Of a stretch of 64,000 bases of DNA, positions 45,270 to 57,298 are shown piece by piece. Position 1 is the first letter of the stretch; each line of letters begins with the position of its first letter. The stretch is from Rattus norvegicus (taxonomy: Eukaryota; Chordata; Mammalia; Rodentia; Muridae): NCBI RefSeq assembly GCF_036323735.1, contig NC_086024.1, positions 64,148,424 to 64,212,423 of the forward strand, read 5' to 3'. Under the pieces are notes generated by a model, which had not been told where the DNA came from, did not search any database, and saw only the letters and a list, made by a program, of their open reading frames with translations. The position numbers and the translations under genes are program-made.

Positions 45270-47098
45270 TATAAAAAAGAAAATGCTACAAAAGACTATT
45301 CTCAACAATCAAAGAACTTCTGGGAGAATCACCATCCCTGACCTCAAGCTGTATTACACAGCAATAGTGATAAAAACTGTATGGTATTGGAACAGAGACA
45401 GGCAGGTAGATCAGTGGAAAAGAATTGATGACCCAGATATGAACTCACACACCTATGGTCACTTGATATTTGACAAAGAAGCTAAAAACCATCTAGTGGA
45501 AAAAAGACAGCATTTTCAACAAATGGTGCTGGTTCAACTAGCTCTCAGTGCATAGAAGAATGGAAACCAATCCATTCTTATGGTCCAGTACAAAGCTCAA
45601 GTCCAAGTGGATCAAGAACCTCTACATAAAACCAGATGCACTCAAACTAGTAGAAGAGAAAGTGGGTAAAAGCCTTGAACACATGGGCACAGGGGAAAAT
45701 TTCCTGAACAGAACACCAATGACTTATGCTCTAAGATTAAGAATTGACAAATGGTACCTCATAAAATTACAGAGCTCCTATATGGCAAAGGACACTGTCA
45801 TTAGGACAAAATAGCAACCAACAGTTTAGGAAAAGATCTTTATGAATCCTCCATCTGATAGAGGGCTAATATCTACTATATACAAAGAACTCATGAAGTT
45901 AGACTCTGGAGAACCAAATAATCCTATTAAAAATGGGGTACAGAGCTAAACAAAGAATTCTCAACTGAGGACTATCAAAAGGCCAAAAACACCTAAAGAA
46001 ATGTTCAACATTCTTAGTCATCAGGAAAATGCAAATCAAAGTGATCATGAGATTCCTCCTCACACCAGTTAGTATGACTAAGATCAAAGATTCAGGTATT
46101 AGCAAATGCTGGTGAGGATATGGAGAAAGAGGAACACTCCTCCATTACTGGTGGGATTCCAAATTGGTACAACCACTCTGGAAATTAGTCTGGTGAATCC
46201 TTTGAAAATTGGACATAGTATTACCTGAGGATCCAGCAATACCACTCCTGGACACAATGGAGTACTACTTTGCTATTAAAAACAATGACTTCATGAAATT
46301 CTTAGGCAAATGAATGGATCTAGAAAATACCATGAGTGAGGTAACCCAGCCACAAATGAACACACATGGTAAACACTCACCTCTAAGTTGATATAAGTCC
46401 AAAGCTCAGAATACCCAAGATAAAATCCACAGACCATATAAAACTCAAGAAAAGGGAAGACCACAGTGTGGATGCTTCAGTCCTTCTTAGAAGGGGGAAC
46501 AAAATACGCATGGGAGGAAATACAGAGGCAAAGTGTAGAGCAGAGAATGAAGGAAAGGCCATCCAGAGATTGTCCCACTTGGGGATCCATCCCAAATACA
46601 GACACTGAACCCATACACTCTTGTAGATTTCAAGAAGTTCTTGCTGACAGGAACCTGACATAACTGTCTCCTGAGAGGCTCACAGCCAACTATTAGACTG
46701 ATCACAGGGTCCCAATTGAGGAATTAGAGAAAGAACTAAAGGAGTTGATGGGGTTTGCAACCCCTAGGAATAACAACACTATCAACCAACTAGAACACCT
46801 GAGCTCCCAAGGACTAAACCACCAACCAAAGAGTACACATGGTATGACCCATGGCTCCAGCCACATAGGTAGTAGAGGATGGCCTTGTTAGTCATCAATG
46901 GAAAGAGAGGCTCTTGGTACTGTGAAGGCTTGATATCCCATATAGACAAATGCCAGGGCAGGGAGGCGGGAGTGTGTGAATAGGTAGGGAAATATCCTTA
47001 AAGAATTAGGAGGGGGGATCTGAGAGGGGGTTTTTGGAGGGGAAACTGGGAAGAGGGATAACATTTAAAATGTAAATAAATAAAATTTCCAATAAAAA
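45270..47098 (+). mobile_element. L1 (Lx-type) 3' portion, sense, with internal deletion
   Basis: The ORF2 C-terminal third (from the PDLKLYYTA block) is followed by the full 3' UTR and a terminal 'gtaaataaataaaatttcc' with a short A-tail. Near 46245-46260 the 'ataccactcctgg' block joins directly to 'cacaatggagtactac'. About 150 bases present in other copies (for example 105-260) are missing. The UTR from 46440 aligns with 21390 onward. Confidence 0.92.
45283..46340 (+). pseudogene. L1 ORF2 C-terminal remnant, frameshifted and deleted
   Basis: Frame one (45283-45555) holds the PDLKLYYTA, TVWYWNRDRQVDQW and GHLIFDKEAK blocks. Frame two (45548-45814) continues with the WIKNLYIKPD and IDKWYLIKL blocks and ends at a premature TAG. 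The frame change lies near 45548. Further downstream the internal deletion and more stops destroy the tail. Confidence 0.85.
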
Positions 47099-47547
47099 AA
47101 TCAGTCTGCAAGATGGATTCTTTTCAATGATACCATCTATACTATGGCTTAATCTTACTTTGATGTTGTTGCTTTCCAAAAATATTTAGCCCAGGTCTCT
47201 CCTCTCAGCTCATGGCATCACATTGGGCTTCTCTCAGTTGTCTTGAATTAATAACTTGCTCCTCTGCAAGACTGTAAGTTCCATTTGGGCTTGGATTTTG
47301 CTCAACATCTTTTGCCCAATATGAATATTCAGGAAGAAGATAACATAATGGGACAGTGTGGGCATGTCTTTGACTAAATAAGCAAGATGTTCCATTGTCT
47401 TTGGAGAAAAAATTCTTCTGAGGTAATCCCATTCAGAGGTTCCCTTTTAGACCTAATGTTCATTACACGGCCAGTCGCCCAGAATCTCTCTGGTCTGTGC
47501 CTCAAATAAGTAGCAGTAAGTACTTTTATATTATTACAAAACCAGGC
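47099..47547. other. Unique stretch
   Basis: Nothing recognised. Confidence 0.4.
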
Positions 47548-47664
47548 TCTGGTGAAGAGGCTCAGTGGGTCGATATGCCTTCCACCCAGGCCGATGTCCT
47601 GTGTTCAACATCTGAGAAACACAAGATGGAAGGAGAGTACCCACTCCTCTGAAGTCTAGTGCTT
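47548..47664 (+). mobile_element. B3-type SINE head, sense, running into microsatellite
   Basis: 'gtgaagaggctcagtgggtc', 'gatgtcctgtgttcaacatc' and 'gatggaaggagagtacccac' then 'tcctctgaag' match a tRNA-derived B3-like SINE. Its 3' part normally runs into CA repeats, and here the CT/CA array begins at 47672. Confidence 0.65.
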
Positions 47665-47671
47665 GCTTTTG

Positions 47672-47732
47672 TTCTCGCTCTCTTGCTCTCTCGCTTTCTC
47701 GCTCGTATGCTCTCCAGCTCTCTCTTTCTCTT

Positions 47733-47800
<68 letters not shown>

Positions 47801-47816
47801 ACACACACGCACACAC

Positions 47817-47850
<34 letters not shown>

Positions 47851-47857
47851 CACACAC
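47672..47857. repeat. Compound (CT)n-(CA)n microsatellite
   Basis: TCTCGC-rich lead-in, (CT)n to about 47764, then (CA)n with several CGCA interruptions to 47857. This is a typical SINE-tail microsatellite, and the overlapping frames on both strands are repeat translations. Confidence 0.97.
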
Positions 47858-50742
47858 CTACCTCACAATTTAAATTTTTACATTTTGAAAAAAAGACCAA
47901 ATCTGGAAGACAGGAACACTGAGGAAAGGGGATCCATGAGCTCCTGAAGTGGACAGAGTGTATTGGTCTGCATTATGGCAGTTTCTCTGTAAAAGGAATG
48001 TTTGTCCATTAAGGAATGTTTGACTCTTCCAAATATACAGTTCACATCTTATGTGACTTGATTAGAAGAGCCCTTGTCTTGACCATAACTGCATTGTGCA
48101 CTGACTTAGACATATCATAGGAAAAGGAACACGGAGTTATTCAGACAGATGCTGGTACCGCATGTACTACTGGCCTTAAGTACAAACAGCGCACACAGCA
48201 TGACCTATGCTCATACTTTCACATCTCTGCATCTTCAGCAAGTGTAGTTGTCATCATATACATGGGCGTGAGTTTGCTTTGTCAGTAGAGTCTTCTCAGA
48301 AGGTGGATATTTTCTTAGTTTTGTCAGAGAGTCTTACTTGGCAGCATCGTAGTATCTAGTCATGGGCTAGAGTAGAAAAGGGTGTGGTGAGGAATGGATT
48401 TAGTTGTCTTCTCGAGCTATGATTGGACGTCAGAGTGTGCTTCTGAGGAGCTTTGCTGCACCGCATCCAGATGGGTTTCTTTCTGAACTCAGACACATTC
48501 CTAGTCGAGGTGTGCAATGAGGATCTACTTCCTCACTGTGGACAACAGCTTCAATGGCCACTCACACAGTTGTCCAGATGAAATTCAGCCTAACTTTCTG
48601 TGCTTCATCCATTGAGGAAGCCATTTTCATACCTTCACTTACAATCAGTATAACAAAAATGTGGAATCAAAGGAAAGAATTACTAAGAAATAACTGTTTG
48701 CCTTTTCCTATGAAGTAGGTAGGGTTTTAGTTCTGTATTTTGAAATTAACATGATCTACTAGCTTTTAGCTTTTCAGAGGGAATATTTCCTTAGTATATA
48801 GATCTCACACAAAAATTACATACTCTACCAGTTTGGCTACTAGGTAAAAGTATTATATATCTGAAACTTTAAAAAAAATTACAGCTTTCCACTACAGGCC
48901 ACAGTGCATGATAAGTTATGTTCATAAGCTTCCTGGACAAAGCAACACAGATGTCAGGATGTAAAAATAATTTTCAATGATGAATTTCAGGGACAACAAT
49001 AAAAGTTTGGGGCCAGGAGTGTTGTTCATCTAATGGAGGGCACCATGTTCTGTCCTCAGGTAGGGAGCATTGTCCCATTTTAAACTGTTGAGAGAAAAGG
49101 GCTTTATATTTTAAATTGAAAGCTAATAAATGCTCTTTTTCTCATTAACACGCATGACCTCTGTGGTTTATGGTCTCATGCACACTGGCCCACTTTCTCA
49201 GTTTCTGTTAATGATGTTGAGAACCTCTGTTTAACATGAATTATTTTCTAAGCAAATCCTTGTAAATTCACAATAGATGTTAATTGCAGTGGTCTGCCCA
49301 GGAAAGACAACTATCAAAATTAACTCAGTGTTTTGCACTTTTTCTGTTTTTTTTCCCCCTGACATGTGTATCAGTTGATTGAATTTGTGGACTTTATGCA
49401 GACATTTGTTCTGTCTCTGCTACTGTGAAATGGCAAGAGTTTTTATGTTATTTTATTTTTATTTCAAATAAGCTCCGTGCTGTCAAGTTACAATCATTAG
49501 ACCTGGGAAAAGAAAGACTGGTGAAGGATAACTAAAAATTGGGTTTATAAAACTCTCTTGTATTTTTATGTTCTTTGTAATTAGTGGTAGATTTAATTTT
49601 ATATATACATAGATATAAAGATATAGATATATAATTTGCATGATTGGAAGTGAAAATATATATACATATATATATGTTTCTTTGAGGTAATTTAATATAA
49701 AATTTAAGTCTAAATTTGAATTTGGATTTAACTTCAAACTAATATTCGAGTCCTAGAAGATAGCAAATGAACCCAGACGTCTGTGTTCTCAATGGCTGAA
49801 CTGGTAATTAGTTCTTCAAGTTTCCAAACAAGAGAATTTAGGTAAAAAGAAGAAATAATGTATAAGCTTTAGAACAAAGCGCCGGTAGAGGTATTAAAAC
49901 ATCACATGACTTGAGTTCTAGATTTTAACATAAATGTGGTCAACAGAAGCTTTGATGTTCCTTTCTTTATTTTAACCCACGAACTGGCAATAGTTTAACT
50001 TTTTTATTAAAGGTGTCATTCTAGTGAAATCTCTCACCAGAAGTTGGTCTTTAGAAGGTGGTCAGAAATGAGAGTGGCCTGAGATCCCACTTGAGGCCGT
50101 CTTTCAGGGGAGGACAGTTGAACTCTTGGATTATGCAGATTGCATTGTGAGTAGCTACTTCCACAACTGAAATGAATTGCAGGTGAGAACCCTGAGACAT
50201 AGGTGAAGTGAGCTTTCCTGGTACTCCTTGTGACCGAGTGTGTGTGGTAGGTCAAGTGTGTGTCCAAGTAGCAGTGAGCTGCTTTCAGAGATTTGTCTTG
50301 AAATGCCAGTTGTTTGCCTTAGCATAGCATTTCCCTTCTCTATTAATGGAGCATGTGCTCCAAAACATGTGACAGATGTGCAATGTGTGACAAGGTCTCC
50401 TCTATACTATACATACACTTCTTATAACAAAGCCTTCGTCATCAAACGTGTTTCTTATTCCAAAATCTCTGATATCACCTACCAGCTTGTTAAAATAAAG
50501 AACGTTTTAATAACCTATAGTTTATCAGGTGACCCATATGCTTAGGAAACTGAAAACTTTTTTTCCCTAAATTTTGGAGACAATAAATCAGGTTTATATT
50601 AAATGAAATCCTTATCTTTCACTTGGAAAACTGAATGTAAAAGTGGTTTATTTCTACCCTGTCATTTTTTCTGTGGCAGTCAGAATTTTTCTGTTCTTGA
50701 TAAATATTCCCATTTATTCCCAGTCTTCTGGCTTTTGATGTG

Positions 50743-50745
<3 letters not shown>
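47858..50745. other. Unique noncoding stretch
   Basis: No repeat family or gene is recognised apart from a TA-rich array at 49598-49677. Short frames have no coding signature. Confidence 0.4.
49598..49677. repeat. TA-rich low-complexity array
   Basis: ATATAC, GATATA and TATATG words in two clusters separated by about 25 bases. Confidence 0.8.
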
Positions 50746-50785
<40 letters not shown>

Positions 50786-50793
50786 GTGCGCGT
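50746..50793. repeat. (GT)n microsatellite
   Basis: GT array with CG-containing interruptions at its right end (cgtgtgtgcgcgtg). Confidence 0.95.
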
Positions 50794-52219
50794 GCTTCAT
50801 TCTAATATTTCAACAGGCCACACAGGTAGGTCCTGGTCTACCATACTCAGTTGAAAACATGTATCAGTTGATATCCTTGAAGTGTCTTTAATGTGTTTTT
50901 AAAAGCCTTGTGGGCCTGCAGTGGTGAGAAAGAGAACTGGAAACCAGTAGCCAAGAGAGATGCTGTGAGACTTGCTCTACAGAGCTAGGACTTAAATTGT
51001 AAAGAAGTAAAGCAGAGAAATTTCAGTGGTGTATTAGGAAGACAAAATGACATAAAATAAATGCAAGTATAGTATACTATGTGAATCCACTCTAATAACA
51101 TACAATGTATTATTAATACTTATTTTACACAGCAATGATAGAATTCTCTGTTGTATGATTGGAAGAGAAATGTATATATGGAGGTATAAACATGAACAAG
51201 ATTTTTTGTTTCTGAAATATATAAATACATAGTATTATTTCTGAGCAAATAAATTACATCTTCAAAGTTAATTGTTTAAAATCAGAGATCACGTAGGATG
51301 ATAACATTAGGGGAAAGGAGCTGTTTAAGTGTTAATGTGTTCTTTTTTTTTTTTTTTTTTACTCTCCCTCTTCCCCGGTGTTATTTACAGTCAAGTGTAG
51401 GTGAAGACATTGCAGTTAGAAGTGACAATCTGATACTCTTTCAGCATCTCTCTGGGAGGTAAACAGTTTTTATTTGATTTGCACCAAAGTGCTTGCATAA
51501 TTGCCCTTTTAGGAGATAAGAAGATTTTTCTTCTCAAGAGACCAAACAATCGTAATCTCTGAGAGAAAAATATGGAAGCATTGTCAGCACAAATGTGGAA
51601 CAATCAGTTGTTGTTGTTGTTGTTAGGCGGATGGGAATGTTCTGAGTTCTGACACCCTGTGACATTTATGAGTTTTGGTATTTCCAAAATTGCAAAAAAG
51701 CCATCTGGCCAAAATGGCTTGGCCTTAGAAACTTTTTAATTCTATCCAATTATCTTTTTTTAAGGTTACTCACAGTTTGCATTTCAAATTTTTATTGTTT
51801 CTACAATAGCAGCTCTAATAGTAAATTAAATGTAATGTTTTGAAAGATATATAAGGACTTTGAAATTCATTTAGAGATCAGAACCCTGGAGACTGAATAT
51901 GTAAGCAGGAAATACCTAGCATTCACTCACCTGGGTCTGAACTGGGTGATTCTTGCCAGAAGGTTCATATTAGCCAGACACTTACTGTTTTATGCCACAT
52001 CTCTCCCCTCCCCTCTCTTTTCTCTTTTACTCCTCCACCGTGAAGAGTACTCCATCCCTTCAAATGGGCAGGATGCCATCTCCTCCTAGGTCCCCTTGAG
52101 TCTCCCTGTTCTTTCCTTCTTGTCCCAGCAGTGTCCTTGTCTGGTTCCTTTTATCAGTGTTTGTGGTTGGCCTTCTCTTATCCCTTCTCCTCTCCCCCAT
52201 GCTTCTTCCCACTCCTTTT
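50794..52219. other. Unique AT-rich stretch
   Basis: T19 run (51342-51360), a short (TTG)n (51610-51625) and pyrimidine-rich flanks near 52000-52200. No gene recognised. Confidence 0.4.
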
Positions 52220-52619
52220 TTTTTTTACATTTTATTATTTTTTTATTAACTTGAGTATTTCTTATATACATTTCGAGTGTTATTCCCTTTCCCGGTTTCC
52301 GGGCAAACATCCCCCTCCCCCCTCCCCTTCCTTATGGGTGTTCCCCTCCCCACCCTCCCCCCATTGTCGCCCTCCCCCCAACAGTCTAGTTCACTGGGGA
52401 TTCAGTCTTAGCAGGACCCAGGGCTTCCCCTTCCACTGGTGCTCTTACTAGGATATTCATTGCTACCTATGGGGTCAGAGTCCAGGGTCAGTCCATGTAT
52501 AGTCTTTAGGTAGTGGCCTAGTCCCTGGAAGCTCTGGTTGCTTGGCATTGTTGTACATATGGGGTCTCGAGCCCCTTCAAGCTCTTCCAGTTCTTTCTCT
52601 GATTCCTTCAACGGGGGTC
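52220..52619 (-). mobile_element. Young rat L1 3' UTR, antisense, very short copy
   Basis: About 400 bases: T-rich tail, the G-rich tract (52311-52379 on the minus strand), and 3' UTR up to 'gattccttcaacg'. It differs from 28767-29140 at roughly a dozen positions by eye (~97%). It is inserted in a pyrimidine-rich region. A clean target-site duplication is not obvious because both flanks are T/C-rich. Confidence 0.93.
52311..52379 (-). other. G-rich tract of L1 3' UTR (second copy)
   Basis: Same polypurine G-run series on the minus strand as at 28841-28909. Confidence 0.75.
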
Positions 52620-53366
52620 CTTATACCCCTTTTTACTTTTCTCTCCTCCCACGTTCTATCCTCTCCCATCCCCCTTCTTCTTTAATACTTTCTTTTTTCT
52701 TTCATCCCTATTCATTGAGCTCAAAGACTATAACCTAAGTAGGAAACTGAACTTTACGTGTACCTGGCTTGGTAGAAGAGTTAATGGAAAGCCTTTAGGT
52801 GGTTGTAGGCATAAATTTGGAGTTTCCTTCTTATTGATGTTCATAGCTTAGACCATATTACCTTGAAAAGAATAATCCTTATTTTCCTTTTCATATGAGT
52901 ATAAGGTGAACCAAATTTTCAATAGGCAAAATACTTCTTCATGGCTGTTTTGTTTTATAAGCTCAAACTAGTATCTTTAATTCAGAAGGTGATGTGCTAT
53001 TCTACTTGAGGAAATGGAGTTATTACTTTTTTTTTTACAAAGCCAGTAGCTACTATTTTTGTGTCATCTTTTAGAAAAACAAACCAAACAAAACCAAATA
53101 GCCCTCACAACACACCCAGAAAAATTCTCTAAATCCATCCAGGCAAATTGCATAATCTTTCCATCTTTTCATCTTCCAAACTGTCCAGCCTTTCAATTCC
53201 TTGGTAAATCTATAGAGAACAAAGTAAAGTCAACTGTGTCCCCTCTCTGGCCATTGATGTTGCTTACTACCCATTCACAGGGACTCTTGTGAATGGTGCC
53301 TCTGAGGAGTTGTGCTATTTGGATTCTTAAGGCTATCAAACTGTATATTAATTTTTGGACAGTTTG
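52620..53366. other. Unique stretch with polypyrimidine start
   Basis: Pyrimidine-rich to about 52710, then ordinary AT-rich sequence. Nothing recognised. Confidence 0.4.
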
Positions 53367-53475
53367 TTTTGACACAGGGTTTCTCTGTGTAGCTCTGCTT
53401 TTCCTGGACCTAACTCTGTAGACAAGGTTTTCCTCAAACTCAGATCCGCCCGCCCCTGCCTCCTAAGTGCAGCTA
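53367..53475 (-). mobile_element. B1 SINE, antisense
   Basis: 'tgacacagggtttctctgtg', 'tagctctgcttttcctggac', 'ctctgtagacaaggttttcc' and 'cgcccctgcctcctaagtgc' are antisense B1 landmarks. Confidence 0.85.
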
Positions 53476-56400
53476 GTTCAGGAGCTAGTGCACCTAGTGC
53501 AGCAGTTTTTGTTTTTGTTTGTTTTGCTTTGTTCTTTCCTAATTCCTTTCTGACTTTTTTCAGTTATAAGTAAGACAAAGACAAAAAGTTTTATTCTTAT
53601 CATTTGTGTTGGCGAAACATTTAGTTATCATGTGTACATCCCTGCATGCTACTCATTATTTTCAAAGCAGCCAGATGAGTGCTAAGTGTGGCTGTGAATG
53701 GAGAGTATTTTTAAAGTCTTCAGGACCCGATTACATTCAGGGGCATGGTATCTCCTTCTGTAACTATGGTCTTATTATTTTTGTTGTTTTTATTTTTCCT
53801 TTGAGAAATAAAGATGCAGGCAGTTTTTGTTGCCTTAAACAATTTTTACAAGTCAGTTGGATTTCATGAAGGCTTATGAATCCTACACTATTTATTTCAG
53901 GCTAGCAAGCAAATGATTTGAGGTTTTCTTCCCTGCCAATACACATAGCTATACTTTTGGTTTCATGGGAAACAAATATTACTTAGGCAGAATGAAAATC
54001 TAAGACGAGAGTGCATTCATTTATAAAACTGTTATCTTTCATCTTTTTCTAACTATGTGCTCTTTTTTTTTTCAGACTTACTTTTATTCATTGGGACATT
54101 TTATAGGATTTTACTTGTAAGTTACACTTCCTTTAGAACAACTGATATGTTGGTTCTCGGTAGATGGCTATTAAAATTTAGAATGGGTTAAGAGCCAGTG
54201 AATTATAGCACTGTGTAATAAAAAGCAGCTACCATATCTGCACAGAGCAGTCTCCCCTCCCCTTCTCACACTGACCCTGTGGCGCTATATTCACATAGGG
54301 CATAAAATGCCAGTGCTGGAGCGTTGCCAGGCCCCTGGGAGTGAGTGCCTTTGCACTTTATGAGACTGTCACCCTGTGCCAGTGCTGAACAGACAGAAGC
54401 AATAGAAAGGAATGCTTGTTTCTTCCAGTAGAAAAAAGCATTCAGATTACTCTAGGCAATATGACTTTAGCCACATTCTCTAAATACATGGACAAGAATG
54501 AGAGGAATAAAACTGTTCTGCATTTGAGAGGAGGACTAGCCAAAGTTGTAATGAATCTGTCTGGATTCGGGTGGAGTTAGGAGAATGCCTTTTTAGAGGT
54601 GGAATTCCCCAATTCCTTCATATTCAATCCTCACAAAATTATTTGTTTCTATTGGTGCTACTGGAACTGCCATGATTTTCAGAAACTAAATTGCCTTCAA
54701 ATGTGTGTCTTCACCATGCAGAGCCCTGACATTGTCATTTACTATCTTTACCTCCCCAACCAAATTATTTTTTCATATCATTTGCACAACTTCTTGGCTT
54801 ACAGAGCTTGTGATATGTGCCTTTCCTTACTTTAAGTGGTGTGGTCTGAAAGTGTGAAAGAGGAAAAGAAATGATGGAAGTCCATGAAACAGGGACGCGT
54901 GTGTTGTGTGTAAGCTTTGATCTGTGTGAAGGCAAGTCATGATGCTGGTTGGCTGTGATCCAGCAGGTGGTGGTGAATCGTCAGCAAGTAAAGAACTTCA
55001 TTCATACAGATGAGGTCATTCTGTAATCTCAAGAGAATTCTCAGTGTGCTAGTTATTACAACTTGGATGTGGAGTGTGACCTTCTTAAAATTAAGGTATC
55101 TTACTTTGCTTTAATACGATAAATTGTATCAGAGAACATCAGTGGGGGGAGTTGCTACTGTTCTAACAAGCCTGTTGCTACTAGAAATTTAACTGACCCT
55201 CTTCACTGTTATGACATTTATTAATTTGATTAGGTCTGTGTACCAATAATTGAGATTTCATGTCTTTAAATTTATAGTTGCATAGTGTGTTGAATTATGT
55301 CCTGTAGAAAAATATATAATGGTTTCCCTTTATTTCTGGTCTTACTTTTCATGGTTTTGGTTTTGGTTTTGGTTTCCTACAGACAACTATCATATTAAAC
55401 TAATAAATGGAAAATTTCTGGAAGTGGTCAAATGTTTTAAACAATCTTTATTTTAGTATGTTGTACTTTTATTATTGTTATGGTTAGTATCTTACCATTA
55501 CTAATCTACAAACTAAACTTGGATGCAGATGTATATGAACATGAATCCCTTCTCATCTAGGGGTTTGCTTAAAAGGTCTTCATTCATTCTTGGTTGACTC
55601 ATTTCTAAAAGTGTTAGATTCTAGAAAAATCACATCTTATAATTTCTAGATTGTGTGCTGTCTTGAGTACCACAATAAAGCCTAGAGTCATACTGCTTTG
55701 TGTCAACAGAGATAGGAATCATCCCTTGGTCTATTGTAATTATAATATGTACTACCATCCAGGGCTTATGTCCAAGTGTTTCACATGGAGTGACCCACCA
55801 CTAAGTTAAAGAACCTATGTCACTCAACTCATGTCATCCCAGACATTGTATCTCATTTTGCATTACAAGAATAAAACTAGTATATTATATTTGTGACATA
55901 AAAGGTGAGAGAGAAAATTCACATAATAGTTAATACTGTACATTTTAAAAAGCTTTTGTTATGTTTCATTATTACTAATCACTTACTATATCTGTGTATC
56001 AGCTAGGAATTGGTATGTCTGGAGTTCAGGCATTATTGGTGGACCATCCTTGACTGGCACCTACTAAATGCACAGGCTTCTCTGATGAGTGTTGAACAAT
56101 GCACTGATACATGTGTTTAGCAATGTTACCAGGAATGATTCTATTGCCATATTCATTTAGCGAATAAGAGTAACAGGTTTTCCTATATGGCCCATGACCT
56201 ATCTAATCTAAGGTTCCTTGCTTCATTAATAGTGTCAAGTATGGATTCTAACTCAAGGAGTATACTTTAAAGCCAAAAAGTGTTTTTTTACTCCCACAAC
56301 CTCTGTACCATCAATGCACCAGTATATCTTGCTTGCAGATTTCTGTGATGGTTCACAAGGTTCATATTGGGGTGAGAATGATGATTGTTTTTCTCCTCTA

Positions 56401-57107
56401 CCACATATATAGTACCAGTTTATCAGTAGGGTGAAACTTATAGTTGGGCACCATCTTAATTTCTCTATATTCTATGACATAATTATGTGGTGTCTTCAGC
56501 AATAGACTGCCAGGGTGTGGAGGGTAACCAATTGCATTGACTGGAGCTTACTATGTTTTGGAGAACCTAGGAGAACTCCTTGGCTTGTGACTTAAAAAAT
56601 GTAACCCATTCCTAGTGCTGAAGGTTTTCTTTGGTGATGTGATGACATAAGATGTCTAGTTAGGGCATTGTCCGACCCATTATAAGGTAACATTATAATT
56701 TTTTTTTATGAAAGCTTCTACAGTAGTTTGTTACTATATGGTTTTTAAAAGGCCTTTAATGTTAGTTATAATTTAGTGAGACTGTTAGGCTAGCAAGCCT
56801 CAAGGATAACCTTGTTTCCACCTCCCAGCCATGGCCTGTCATTTCTTTCACTTTTTACATTTGTAACAGGCCTGAAGACCATTGTAGGCCCCCAGACCTT
56901 AGCACAATTTATACCATGATAGAAACATCTTTCAGGTCATGGAACACACCTAACAAACAAGAACAAAGACTATATAGTTCAGAAGATGTCCTGAAATTTA
57001 TTAACGTTGCTTCTGTAGTTCCACTTCTCATTAACTGTTGTTACTGAGATGTGTCATATCAGGATGTAATTTATGTGCTTAAAAGCTCACCCTAAGAACA
57101 ACTTGCA
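53476..57107. other. Unique noncoding stretch
   Basis: No transposon or gene is recognised over about 3.6 kb. It holds a T-run (54063-54072) and a (GGTTTT)n patch (55353-55375). The block 54180-54560 is GC-richer with retained CpG. Confidence 0.35.
55353..55375. repeat. (GGTTTT)n simple repeat
   Basis: Four tandem GGTTTT-type units. Confidence 0.85.
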
Positions 57108-57298
57108 GGAATGGAGGGATGGCTCTGCAGTTAAGAATACTGGCTTCTCTTCTAGAGGTCCTGAGTTCAATTTTCCAGCAACCACAATGTAGTTTACAAC
57201 TATCTGTGATGTGATCTGATGGCCTCTTCTTGCATGTAGGTGTACATGTAGGTAGAACATTCATACAAAATCTAGATAAATAAACAAACAAATAAATA
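57108..57298 (+). mobile_element. B2 SINE, sense
   Basis: 'ggagggatggctctgcagtt', 'tctagaggtcctgagttcaa' and 'ttttccagcaaccacaatgt' (Pol III A- and B-box region) are followed by 'gtgatctgatggcctcttct' and an AAATAA-rich end. Confidence 0.9.

Noticed and set aside
47534..47947. Frames of CVCV, THTH or RERE repeats
   Set aside because: Translations of the CT/CA microsatellite.
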